A DNA stretch of 12,292 bases, taken from NCBI GenBank assembly GCA_016931365.1, contig JAFGEY010000297.1, positions 1-12,292 on the forward strand, given 5' to 3'. Below, piece after piece: positions 5,117 through 12,292 of the stretch. Source of the stretch: Anaerolineae bacterium (GTDB lineage: Bacteria; Chloroflexota; Anaerolineae; JAFGEY01). Below the pieces are notes generated by a model. That model was given only the letters and a program-made list of their open reading frames with translations, searched no databases and was not told the DNA's origin. The position numbers and the translations under genes were made by a program. Position 1 is the first letter of the stretch; the number at the start of each line of letters is the position of its first letter.

Positions 5117-6526
5117 ATGTCTAAATCGACGTTCGCACTGTTTTTCGGAAATCGGGGCTTTTTCCCCGGTTCACTGATGGCCGGAGCCAGGGAGGAGCTA
5201 TCGCGGGTGCTCAAAAGGTGGGGACACGACGTGCTGATGATGGACGAGAGCGCCACCCGCTTGGGCGCGGTCGAGACGACGCGGGAGGGCCAGGTCTATG
5301 CCAATTTCTTGCAGGCGCATCGTGGCCAGTACGACGGCGTGATCCTCTGCCTGCCTAATTTCGGCGATGAGACCGGCGCGGTCGCCGCACTCAAGGACGC
5401 GGGCGCGCCGATCCTGATCCAGGCCTACCCGGACGAGCTGGATAAAATGGCCCCCGAAGTCCGGCGCGATGCGTTCTGCGGCAAGTTTTCGATTATGGAC
5501 GTATTCTACCAGTACGGACTGCGCTTTACGGCGCTCAAGCCGCACGTCGTTCACCCGACCAGCGACCGGTTTCGGGACAATGTGGCCTGTTTCGACCGCG
5601 TCTGCCGGGTGGTCAAGGGGATGAAGGGGCTGGTCGTCGGGGCGATTGGGGCGCGGACCACGCCGTTCAAGACCGTGCGCATCGACGAGGTAGCCTTGCA
5701 GCGGCACGACATCACCATGGAAACCTTTGACCTGTCCGGCGTGTTCGCACGGATGAGCAAGATTCAAACCTCAGATCGCGCCTACAAAGCCAAAGCAGAC
5801 GCGCTCAAGGCTTACACACGCTGGGAGGGCGTGCCCGAAACGGCATTCGAGCGCATCACCCGGCTGGGGGTGGTGCTCGACGCACTGATCGAGGAATACC
5901 AGATGGACGCCATCGCCCTGCGCTGCTGGATCGAGTTGCAGGAGCAGTTGGGTATCTCGGGCTGCGTCCTGCTGGGCGAACTCAACAACCGGGGCATCAC
6001 CGCGGCGTGCGAAGTGGACATAGGCAATGCGGTGGCGATGCACGCGCTCAGCCTCGCCTCCGGCCAGCCGGCGACCTGTCTGGACTGGAACAACAACTAT
6101 GGCGAAAACGACGACAAATGCGTTCTCTTTCACTGCGGGCCGGTGCCCAAGCGCCTGATGGCCGGCGAAGGGCGGATCGCCGACCACGCCATCCTGGCTA
6201 ACTCGGTGGGCGAGGGCTGCGGCTACGGCTGCCACGTGGGGCGCATCGCCGCCCAGCCGATCACTTTTGGCAGTATGGTCACTGACGCGGGCCGGCTGCG
6301 CTTTTACCTGGGCCAGGGCCGTTTCACCGACGACCCGATCCCGCCCGAATTTTTCGGCTGCGCCGGCGTGGCCGAGATCGACCGGCTGCAGGACGTGTTG
6401 CTGCACGTGGGTTACAACGGCTACCGCCATCACGTGAGCGTCACTCCCGGCTGGCACCTGGAACCCGTGCGCGAGGCGCTGACCAAATACCTGGGCTTCG
6501 AGGTGTCGGCGCCACAGGAAGGATGA
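5117..6526 (+). CDS. L-fucose/L-arabinose isomerase-family protein (sugar isomerase)
   Basis: A predicted cytoplasmic metal-dependent aldose-ketose isomerase of 469 residues. The N-terminal part (about 1-170) has the Rossmann-like pattern of this fold (FALFFGNRGFFPG, GVILCLPNFGDETG, APILIQAYPDE). The catalytic part shows CEVDIGNAVAMHAL with Glu299 and CLDWNNNYGEND with Asp323. The 24-residue gap equals that between the metal ligands Glu337 and Asp361 of E. coli FucI. A His pair at 438-439 (YRHHVSVTPGWH) is the likely third ligand. At ~470 residues it matches the shorter COG2407-type relatives rather than the ~590-residue FucI. The ATG at 5117 has GGAG 8 nt upstream. It is first in an operon, 4 nt before the aldolase gene, so it probably makes the ketose that the kinase phosphorylates. 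The substrate (fucose, arabinose, another deoxy- or modified sugar) cannot be read from the sequence. Confidence 0.85.
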   Translation: MSKSTFALFFGNRGFFPGSLMAGAREELSRVLKRWGHDVLMMDESATRLGAVETTREGQVYANFLQAHRGQYDGVILCLPNFGDETGAVAALKDAGAPILIQAYPDELDKMAPEVRRDAFCGKFSIMDVFYQYGLRFTALKPHVVHPTSDRFRDNVACFDRVCRVVKGMKGLVVGAIGARTTPFKTVRIDEVALQRHDITMETFDLSGVFARMSKIQTSDRAYKAKADALKAYTRWEGVPETAFERITRLGVVLDALIEEYQMDAIALRCWIELQEQLGISGCVLLGELNNRGITAACEVDIGNAVAMHALSLASGQPATCLDWNNNYGENDDKCVLFHCGPVPKRLMAGEGRIADHAILANSVGEGCGYGCHVGRIAAQPITFGSMVTDAGRLRFYLGQGRFTDDPIPPEFFGCAGVAEIDRLQDVLLHVGYNGYRHHVSVTPGWHLEPVREALTKYLGFEVSAPQEG

Positions 6527-6530
6527 GACC

Positions 6531-7445
6531 ATGTGGAGCACAGCCGACGCCATACGACGCGCGCAAGTGGCAGGCATCGTCGTGCCAGCCTTTAACGCAC
6601 CTTATCTGCCGATGATCGAACCGCTGATCCGCGCCGTGATCGATCAGGATGCCTTTGCCCTGATCGAGACGGCGCGGTTGGAATGGCTCAAGTTTGAAAG
6701 CGTTGGTCCAGCCGCAGTGATGGCCGAATTTGAGCGCTGGGCCGACCTCGATCACGTGCGGCTGCATCTGGATCACGTGCCGGCGATTGACGAAGATGAC
6801 CTGGCGGTGGACTATATGCCCATTTTCGAACAGGCTATTGTCCTGGGCTATGGCTCGGTGATGATCGACGGCTCGCGGCTGAGCCTGCAAGACAACATCC
6901 GGGTCACGCGGCAGGTGGTCGAAATGGCGCACCGGGCGGGCATCCCGTGCGAGGCCGAACTGGGCGCCGTGCTGGGTCACGAAGCAGGGCCGCTGCCGCC
7001 TTACGAGGAACTGTTTGCCTCGGGCAAGGGCTTTACCGACGTGCAGGAAGCGGCCCGCTTTGTGCGCGAAACGGACTGCGACTGGCTTTCGGTGGCTGTG
7101 GGCAACATTCACGGTGCGATCTCGGGCGCGGCCAAAGCGCAGGCCAAGATCGAGACCCGGCTCAACCTGGAGCACCTGGATCGTCTGCGTCAGGCGACGG
7201 GCATCCCCCTCGTCTTGCACGGCGGATCGGGCGTCCAGCACGCCTCGCTGTTGGCGGCCATTCCACGTGGGATCGTCAAGGTGAACGTGGCGGCCGAAAT
7301 TCGCCGCGCCTATGAGGTCGCAGTGGCCACGTCAGACGTAGAGGAAGCGCAAATGGCGGTCTATGCGCGCACGAGCGAGCTGCTGCGCCGCTATTTCGGC
7401 GTCGCCGGCAAGCGCAAGATCGCTGCTGAGGAGGGGGTTCCATGA
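6531..7445 (+). CDS. Class II (zinc) fructose/tagatose-bisphosphate-type aldolase
   Basis: Predicted to cleave a ketose phosphate into dihydroxyacetone phosphate and an aldehyde. The 304 residues have the FBA/GatY/IolJ pattern: HLDH with the catalytic Asp81 and metal ligand His82, YGSVMIDGSRL, CEAELGAVLGHE, metal ligand His194 in VGNIHGAI, His230 in LVLHGGSG, and the phosphate-binding VKVNVAAEIRRAYE. After HLDH there are about 10 more residues than in typical members, and the N-terminal 75 residues are divergent, so it is probably neither a glycolytic FBA nor plain GatY. The ATG at 6531 is preceded by GGAAGGA (6517-6523), 4 nt after the isomerase stop. Its end overlaps the kinase by 4 nt (ATGA). 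Context points to a ketose-phosphate produced by that kinase as substrate. The family is secure and the exact substrate unknown. Confidence 0.87.
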   Translation: MWSTADAIRRAQVAGIVVPAFNAPYLPMIEPLIRAVIDQDAFALIETARLEWLKFESVGPAAVMAEFERWADLDHVRLHLDHVPAIDEDDLAVDYMPIFEQAIVLGYGSVMIDGSRLSLQDNIRVTRQVVEMAHRAGIPCEAELGAVLGHEAGPLPPYEELFASGKGFTDVQEAARFVRETDCDWLSVAVGNIHGAISGAAKAQAKIETRLNLEHLDRLRQATGIPLVLHGGSGVQHASLLAAIPRGIVKVNVAAEIRRAYEVAVATSDVEEAQMAVYARTSELLRRYFGVAGKRKIAAEEGVP

Positions 7446-8986
7446 GCCTGCTGGGCATTGATGTCGGCACCACCGGCTGTAAGGCCGTCGTTTTTGCCGA
7501 GGATGGATGGCAGCTCGCCTCAGCCTACCGGGAATATAACTTGCAACGGCCCCAACCCGGCTGGGCCGAACTGGACGCCATCGAAGTGTGGGGCAAAATC
7601 AAGGACACGATTCGCCAGGCGGCGCGCCAAGTGGCGGAGTCGAACGCCGATCCGGTTTCGGCGCTGTCCGTCTCGTCGATGGGCGAAGCGATGGTGCCGG
7701 TGAGCCGAGATCGCCGGATTCTCGGCCCGGCGATCAATCCTAATTTCGACCTGCGCGGTGAGGCGTATCTGGAGGCGCTGGGCCGTGCGCTGGACAACGA
7801 GCGGCTGTATCGCATCAACGGCAATACGCTGGGCAACCCTTACAGCCTGACCCGGCTCAAATGGATTGCGGAGCATCAGCCCGATCTGTATCAAGAAACA
7901 TCCTGCTTTATGTTTTGGGGCGGCCTGGTGTTGTCGATGTTGGGCGCGGAGCCGAGTACAGACTATTCGCTGGCCAACCGCACCCTTTTGTTCGACCTCG
8001 ACCGTGGGGACTGGTCGGATGAACTGTTGGCCTGGGCCGGCCTGGAGCGCGAGAAACTGCCCCGCGCCGTGCTTTCGGGGACGGTGGTCGGCCGGATACC
8101 GCCGGACATCGCCGCCGATCTGGGCCTGCCGTCCGGCGTTTTGCTCGTCGCCGGGGCGCACGACCAGTGTGCCAATGCCGTGGGCTGCGGCGCGATCGAA
8201 CCGGGACGCGCCGTGTACGGCATGGGCACCTTTTTCTGCATCACGCCAGTTTTCGAGCGGCGGCGCGCACCGCAGGCGATGATCGCGCGCGGGTTGAACA
8301 CCGAGCATCATGCCGTACCGGGATTATACGTGACCTTTATCTACAATCAGGGTGGCGCGCTGCTCAAGTGGTTTCGCGACACCTTTGCCGCCGTCGAGCA
8401 CCGGCAGGCGCAGGCATCCCGGCGCGACGTTTACGCCGATCTGATCGCCGAGATTCCGCCCCGACCCAGCAGTGTGCTGGCCCTGCCGCACTTTGCGCCC
8501 ACCGGCCCGCCCGACTTTGTCGCCGGTTCGAGCGGCGTGCTGGTCGGCTTGCGGCTGGACACGGCGCGCGGCGACATCCTGAAAGGGCTGCTCGAAGGAG
8601 TGACCTTTTACCTCAAGGCGTGTGTGGACGGGCTGCCGGAGACCGGCATCCAGATCGCTGATTTCAGAGCCGTGGGCGGCGGCAGCAAGTCGGCTGCGTG
8701 GATTCAGCTCAGCGCCGACATCCTGGGCGTGCCCTTTGTGCGGCCCGCAGTCACAGAAGCCGGCGCGCTGGGCGCAGCGATCATCGCCGGGGTGGGCAGC
8801 GACACATTCGACTCCTACCGCAGCGGCGTCGAAGCGATGGTCAAACCAGAGTGCGTCTTTGAACCCGATCCACTCCGGCACCGCCGGTATCAGGAGCGGT
8901 TTGAAAAATACCAGGCCTTGTGGCCGCTGATGCGCGATTATCTGACAACCCTGAATGGCTCCCGCGCAGCAGGATCGGGTCGGTGA
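7442..8986 (+). CDS. FGGY-family carbohydrate kinase (xylulokinase-like)
   Basis: Predicted to transfer phosphate from ATP to a ketose or related sugar. The 514-residue length is normal. The N-terminal phosphate loop is GIDVGTTGCKAVVF with Asp7. The catalytic-base region is GAHDQCANAVGCG with Asp241, where XylB has its Asp233. The C-terminal adenosine motif VGGGSKSAAWIQLSADILG begins near residue 411, followed by VTEAGALGAAIIAGVG. The whole is closest in feel to xylulokinases, but FGGY specificity is not predictable from these motifs, so fuculo-, rhamnulo- or another ketokinase activity is possible. The start overlaps the aldolase stop (ATGA), implying translational coupling. It is the middle step of the isomerase-kinase-aldolase set; whether it phosphorylates O1 or O5 decides the pathway. 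Confidence 0.9.
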   Translation: MSLLGIDVGTTGCKAVVFAEDGWQLASAYREYNLQRPQPGWAELDAIEVWGKIKDTIRQAARQVAESNADPVSALSVSSMGEAMVPVSRDRRILGPAINPNFDLRGEAYLEALGRALDNERLYRINGNTLGNPYSLTRLKWIAEHQPDLYQETSCFMFWGGLVLSMLGAEPSTDYSLANRTLLFDLDRGDWSDELLAWAGLEREKLPRAVLSGTVVGRIPPDIAADLGLPSGVLLVAGAHDQCANAVGCGAIEPGRAVYGMGTFFCITPVFERRRAPQAMIARGLNTEHHAVPGLYVTFIYNQGGALLKWFRDTFAAVEHRQAQASRRDVYADLIAEIPPRPSSVLALPHFAPTGPPDFVAGSSGVLVGLRLDTARGDILKGLLEGVTFYLKACVDGLPETGIQIADFRAVGGGSKSAAWIQLSADILGVPFVRPAVTEAGALGAAIIAGVGSDTFDSYRSGVEAMVKPECVFEPDPLRHRRYQERFEKYQALWPLMRDYLTTLNGSRAAGSGR

Positions 8987-9161
8987 GGCAGAATGTGGCC
9001 TATCCAAAGATCGTTGTTTGTGCAATGGAGACCATTGCCTGTGCAAGAGTTTTTCCGAGCGACCAAGCCGGCGGATGGACTATATCCGCATTCAGTTCCG
9101 ATTCAATCGGGATAGGAGAGACGAGTACACCGCTGACACCAGATCAAAGGAGTGCACAAAA
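8987..9161 (+). promoter_or_regulatory. Hairpin-rich leader before the Gfo/Idh gene
   Basis: This is the only sizeable gap inside the operon. It holds three hairpins: GCAATGG-AGA-CCATTGC (9022-9038), GCGGAT (9071-9076)/ATCCGC (9084-9089), and TTCCGAT/ATCGGGA (9096-9112, one T-G pair). Direct repeats TGTGCAA (9019-9025 and 9040-9046) are 21 nt apart and overlap the first hairpin. A run of five T (9050-9054) follows the first hairpin after 11 nt. It may act as an attenuator, a processing site or an operator; no clear promoter is seen. The ribosome site AAAGGAG (9146-9152) ends it. Confidence 0.4.
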
Positions 9162-10379
9162 ATGACCAGACAAGTCAAGGTGGGCGTCGCAGGCTGCGGC
9201 GTCGTGGCGACGGCCTATTACCTGCCCTATCTGATGAATATGGAGACAGTCGACCTGGTTGCCGTCTGCGATCGATACCAGACGCGCACCGAGGCGTGCG
9301 CGCACCTCTTTAGGGCCAGGGAGCAATATCTCGATTACAATGAAATGATCGAGCAGGCCGACATCGACGCGGTGTTTATCCTCACCGCGCCCGGCACACA
9401 CGTTCCATTTACCCTAAAAGCCATCGAAAAAGGCAAGCACGTGTTGATCCAAAAGCCGATGGCGACCCATATGGACGACGCGCGCACCATCGCAGGGGCT
9501 GTGCGGAAGGCGGGCGTGGTGGCTTTGATCGAACCCAGTTCCAACTCGCCACTCGATCCCGACGTCGCCCACATCCGCAACTTGGTTCGCCAGGGCGTGC
9601 TGGGCGATGTTTTGTGGTTTTCGCTGGGCTGGACTGGACCAGCCACCTATGGCCCGTCGCTGGGCAGCAATCCCTACGGCCAGGATGCCTTTTATACCAA
9701 GGACAGCGGCGGGTTTCTGTTCGATCTGCCTTATGCCCCGGCGAGCATCGTCTCGGTGCTGGGGCCGTGCAAAAGCGTGATGGCCCACGCCAGTATCTCG
9801 GTTGCCGATCACCTGATTGTGCCGGAACGCAAATATGACGAGTTTCTGGCCCAAGCTGCCGATCCACAGCAAGTCAATTATTGGGATGTGGTGCTCGACC
9901 TGCCGCGCACGCAGCCAGTGCGCATGGAGGCCGTCGACAATGCCTACTCGCTGTACCAGATGGTCAACGGCGCGGTTGGCGCGTGCCACGTGGGACGCAT
10001 TTTCCATCCCGTGTTATCCAGCTCCGGCGGCGGCGCTTTGCAGGTGTTCGGTACTGAGGGCAATCTGATCTTTGGCGCAGGTTATATGGCCTCGATCATC
10101 TCGAACAAAAAAGAGTCGCTGCCACACATCGACGCCGACGGCTGGTACCACATTCCCACGCGCGGCGACGCAAGTAAGGCCAAGTGGCCGCGGCCGACGC
10201 CCGGCGCGTTCAATTATTATCACGAGTCGTCGCAGCACTTTATCGACTGCATTTTGGCAGGCCAAGACCCACTGGTCAACGTCGATTGGGGGCTGCACAT
10301 CACCGAAATGATGGCCGGCGCGCTGATCTCGTCGCAGCCCGGGCAACGGTATGATATGACAACCACGCTGGATTATTAG
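9162..10379 (+). CDS. Gfo/Idh/MocA-family protein with altered active-site motifs
   Basis: A 405-residue member of the NAD(P)-dependent sugar oxidoreductase superfamily. The Rossmann fold opens with VGVAGCGVVA (G8xxG11xG13) and has VAVCDRY and AVFILTAPGTHVPFTLKAIEKGKHVLIQKPMA. The usual EKP is QKP here, though Lys98 is kept. In the second domain the normal D-x3-H motif reads FDLPYAP, with Asp188 kept but Ala192 where His (or Tyr) is expected. It may therefore be a diverged dehydrogenase, a different lyase or hydrolase-like member, or a non-enzyme. The ATG at 9162 is chosen over upstream in-frame codons because AAAGGAG stands 9 nt before it and residues encoded further upstream match nothing. 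It is last in the operon and most likely acts on the same sugar or its lactone or acid form. The family is certain; the reaction is open. Confidence 0.88.
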   Translation: MTRQVKVGVAGCGVVATAYYLPYLMNMETVDLVAVCDRYQTRTEACAHLFRAREQYLDYNEMIEQADIDAVFILTAPGTHVPFTLKAIEKGKHVLIQKPMATHMDDARTIAGAVRKAGVVALIEPSSNSPLDPDVAHIRNLVRQGVLGDVLWFSLGWTGPATYGPSLGSNPYGQDAFYTKDSGGFLFDLPYAPASIVSVLGPCKSVMAHASISVADHLIVPERKYDEFLAQAADPQQVNYWDVVLDLPRTQPVRMEAVDNAYSLYQMVNGAVGACHVGRIFHPVLSSSGGGALQVFGTEGNLIFGAGYMASIISNKKESLPHIDADGWYHIPTRGDASKAKWPRPTPGAFNYYHESSQHFIDCILAGQDPLVNVDWGLHITEMMAGALISSQPGQRYDMTTTLDY

Positions 10380-10393
10380 CGGGGACGATACGA

Positions 10394-10445
10394 TCAGCAA
10401 GAGATGCCCATCCGCCCGCTGGCGTAGACGAGGATTTGTTGCTGA
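10394..10445. repeat. Inverted repeat between convergent genes
   Basis: TCAGCAA (10394-10400) pairs with TTGCTGA (10439-10445) across 38 nt, with a small CGCC/GGCG pair inside. It lies in the 90 bp between the operon end and the convergent restriction gene. There is no U-tract, so a bidirectional terminator is only a possibility. Confidence 0.3.
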
Positions 10446-10469
10446 GAGGGACGCAGTTGGAAGGCTAGG

Positions 10470-12292
10470 TCAGACATCGTACGGTCCCAGAAACCGCTCG
10501 CCGTTAAAGTGAATGATATGTGTGCTCGACTCCTTAACCCAAACCTCTGTCTCCCAAGAAATGTCACCGATGTACTTGGCCATATCCCGACGGGTCAAAA
10601 ATGCGGTGACATAGACCAGACCCGGTCGAGCGCCCTCAAACAGCTTGGTCAGTTCTGCGCGCCGTTTGGCATCGACTGGGCCGTGGCTGGTTACGGCTTC
10701 GACCAGCAACAGCCAATCTTTCTCCGTGTGATGAATGACCACATCGGGCATTTTGCCGTGAACATCGACGATCACGCCTAATTTACCGAGTGCGTCGGCG
10801 TCAAAATAAAGCATCTTTTCGCCGGTATCGCCCACGTAAATGACGCGACCGCCGGGCGCAAACCTGGGAGCAAATTCATCAACAATCGCCCGGATCAGTT
10901 TGCTGTGCTCGCCAGACGAGAGATAGATTTCCTGTCCCTCGGCCAAAACAAGTGGAATCATTCTCATTTGACGTATACGTGCGTATCTTTGTTTGAGCGT
11001 TTCCACAGTTGCAAGGTAACGTTCCAGATTTTGCCCCCAAGCCGCTGTCCCGTATGCCTTGAGCAATTCTAATGCCGTTGGTTCAATCTGATAGCAAAAT
11101 CTGGGGCTGTTGATTGGCCTGGCCGGATCATCAGGGTTGGGAACAACCAGACCCGCCTCAACAAATTGATGCATTGTCTGTCGTCGAAAGGTCTCGCGTG
11201 TGTTGGGCGCATAGTTGCGGCCATAATGGTTCAAGCAAAGCTCGATAATGGGGGTGATGCCCATCAAAGGCGCTTCTGCCTCCTGCCATGGCATTGCAGG
11301 TTTGAGGTTCAACAAGGCCAACAGCGTCAGCGCAGAGCGTTCGTTTTGCTGGCCGCGTGGCAGCCCCAATGCGACGAGAATTTCGAGCGCCTCGTCTATC
11401 TTGAGCTTGGCGGCTGCCGGATCGGGTGAATTGATTTCTGTCATCCGTTGCACTTCCCTTTCCAAGAGATCGTCAATTTGCGCTTGTGAGGGAAATGTGT
11501 CGTCAACAAGCGCACCCAGGTTTGCCAGCACATTTCGACTTGGGTAGCGCAGCATGCGCAAATCTGTTGCGTTGACCTGCGTATGTCCGTTGAATTGGCG
11601 AAAATAGCTGTCCAGCAAAGTCGAATTCAGGAATACAGCCAACCCTCTGGCTAACTCTATCGTCAAGCCGGCATTTTTGCAGTGATAGACATTCAGATGG
11701 TTTTCAAAACCGACCGGGGCATTTGAAACGCGGGCAGGATCGTAAATTGCAGCCACGACCCGGCGGCGTTCTTCTTTGGCGGAAAACCGCCTCACCAGAA
11801 CATAAATTCCGGGTGGAAGCACAAGCGGCTGCGTTTGCGAATTCAAAACAAGTGCATTCGGTTTTTTGCTTCCCACTTTGGGCCAGCAGATAAATCCTTG
11901 CTCAAAATGTGTGGGATAAATCAAAGGTACCGTATCTTGCCCTGGACTATTCCTCAAAAAGACTTTGGCTCTGAAATCCACGACCCGGCCGGTCGAAACG
12001 TCAAGCTCCAGATCGCCTAATGAACGATCAAACACTTGGAGCCGATCCAGCACAAACTGATCCATTTGGGTTGTAACAATACGAATGATCGCGTCCGCGT
12101 CGTCCGGTTTGACCACCTGATCGTAAGCAACTTCGTGCCAAGTCATGTTGGTCTGGTCGAGACCATAGCTTTGCGAAATGATCACCCGCTCATGTTGCCG
12201 GTTTTTGATGGCGTGAAAAATGATATTTTCCTGCAAAACCTCATCATCGCCAAACACCTGCTCGCGCGACTCGAACACATGGATCCGTTTCA
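10470..12292 (-). CDS. Fused restriction-modification protein: Eco57I-type adenine methyltransferase C-terminus + BsuBI/PstI endonuclease (5' end outside window)
   Basis: About 607 C-terminal residues of a larger DNA modification/restriction protein; the frame is open to the window edge. Fragment residues 1-25 (RIHVFESREQVFGDDEVLQENII) and about 195-255 (NHLNVYHCKNAGL..., FNGHTQVNATDLRMLRYPS) are typical of the target-recognition half of Eco57I-type N6-adenine methyltransferases. From about 294, KIDEALEILVALGLPRGQQ, then ITPIIELCLNHYG, YAPNTRETFRRQT and INSPRFCYQI match the N-terminal domain of BsuBI/PstI enzymes. The catalytic domain follows with VIYVGDTGEK, MPDVV (Asp516) and LLLVEAVTSHGPVDAKR (Glu531, Lys542), ending EVWVKESSTHIIHFNGERFLGP. 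Standalone family members are separate proteins; here one frame without a stop spans both. A GTG at 12278 could be misread as a start but lies inside the methyltransferase. Base composition is lower in GC than the neighbouring operon, consistent with transfer. Confidence 0.88.
   Translation of the reverse strand, partial: KRIHVFESREQVFGDDEVLQENIIFHAIKNRQHERVIISQSYGLDQTNMTWHEVAYDQVVKPDDADAIIRIVTTQMDQFVLDRLQVFDRSLGDLELDVSTGRVVDFRAKVFLRNSPGQDTVPLIYPTHFEQGFICWPKVGSKKPNALVLNSQTQPLVLPPGIYVLVRRFSAKEERRRVVAAIYDPARVSNAPVGFENHLNVYHCKNAGLTIELARGLAVFLNSTLLDSYFRQFNGHTQVNATDLRMLRYPSRNVLANLGALVDDTFPSQAQIDDLLEREVQRMTEINSPDPAAAKLKIDEALEILVALGLPRGQQNERSALTLLALLNLKPAMPWQEAEAPLMGITPIIELCLNHYGRNYAPNTRETFRRQTMHQFVEAGLVVPNPDDPARPINSPRFCYQIEPTALELLKAYGTAAWGQNLERYLATVETLKQRYARIRQMRMIPLVLAEGQEIYLSSGEHSKLIRAIVDEFAPRFAPGGRVIYVGDTGEKMLYFDADALGKLGVIVDVHGKMPDVVIHHTEKDWLLLVEAVTSHGPVDAKRRAELTKLFEGARPGLVYVTAFLTRRDMAKYIGDISWETEVWVKESSTHIIHFNGERFLGPYDV

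Noticed and set aside
5771..6577. Minus-strand open frame opposite the isomerase
   Set aside because: A shadow of the isomerase gene; composition rich in His, Ala, Val and Arg with no recognisable domain.
8955..9161. N-terminal extension of the Gfo/Idh protein
   Set aside because: The frame is open upstream but overlaps the kinase end and the hairpin leader; the ATG at 9162 has AAAGGAG and directly precedes the Rossmann motif.

Overview
The window looks like a piece of chromosome from a member of the Chloroflexota (Anaerolineae-like). This is inferred from the moderately high GC of the metabolic genes, a lipoprotein with a long Thr/Pro stalk (PTNTP-type repeats), a secreted protein with repeated LLADALGI...ITQEQADEML units, and AGGAGG/AAAGGAG ribosome sites before almost every gene. 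No rRNA or tRNA is present, so the taxonomy stays tentative.

Left part (1-2490): central carbon genes are arranged divergently. The N-terminal third of pyruvate phosphate dikinase runs leftward off the window edge, and a complete phosphomannomutase/phosphoglucomutase runs rightward. Their shared ~215 bp gap holds a promoter candidate for each.

Middle (2491-5116): two exported proteins flank about 730 bp without an intact gene. The first is a Thr/Pro-stalk lipoprotein ending in an Ada-like zinc-binding module. The second is a signal-peptide protein with three repeats and a Gly/Arg/Met/Asp-rich tail. The gap holds a chain of strong inverted repeats, a C-terminal scrap of an SLC13-type anion permease, and a leader in which a good ribosome site precedes an ATG-TGA start-stop pair.

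Operon (5117-10379): one convincing promoter is followed by four same-strand genes: an L-fucose/L-arabinose-isomerase-fold protein, a class II (FBA/GatY-type) aldolase, an FGGY sugar kinase and a Gfo/Idh/MocA-type protein. The first three are coupled by 4 nt gaps or overlaps. Isomerase, kinase and aldolase make a logical route from an aldose through a ketose and ketose phosphate to two trioses. The aldolase belongs to the FBA superfamily rather than the FucA/RhaD/AraD family normally paired with such an isomerase, so the sugar is not obvious. The Gfo/Idh protein is separated by a 175 bp hairpin-rich leader and lacks two usual catalytic residues. No transporter or regulator is in view.

Right end (10470-12292, minus): the C-terminal ~600 residues of a restriction-modification polypeptide in which an Eco57I-type adenine methyltransferase is joined in frame to a BsuBI/PstI-type endonuclease. 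Its 5' end lies outside the window.
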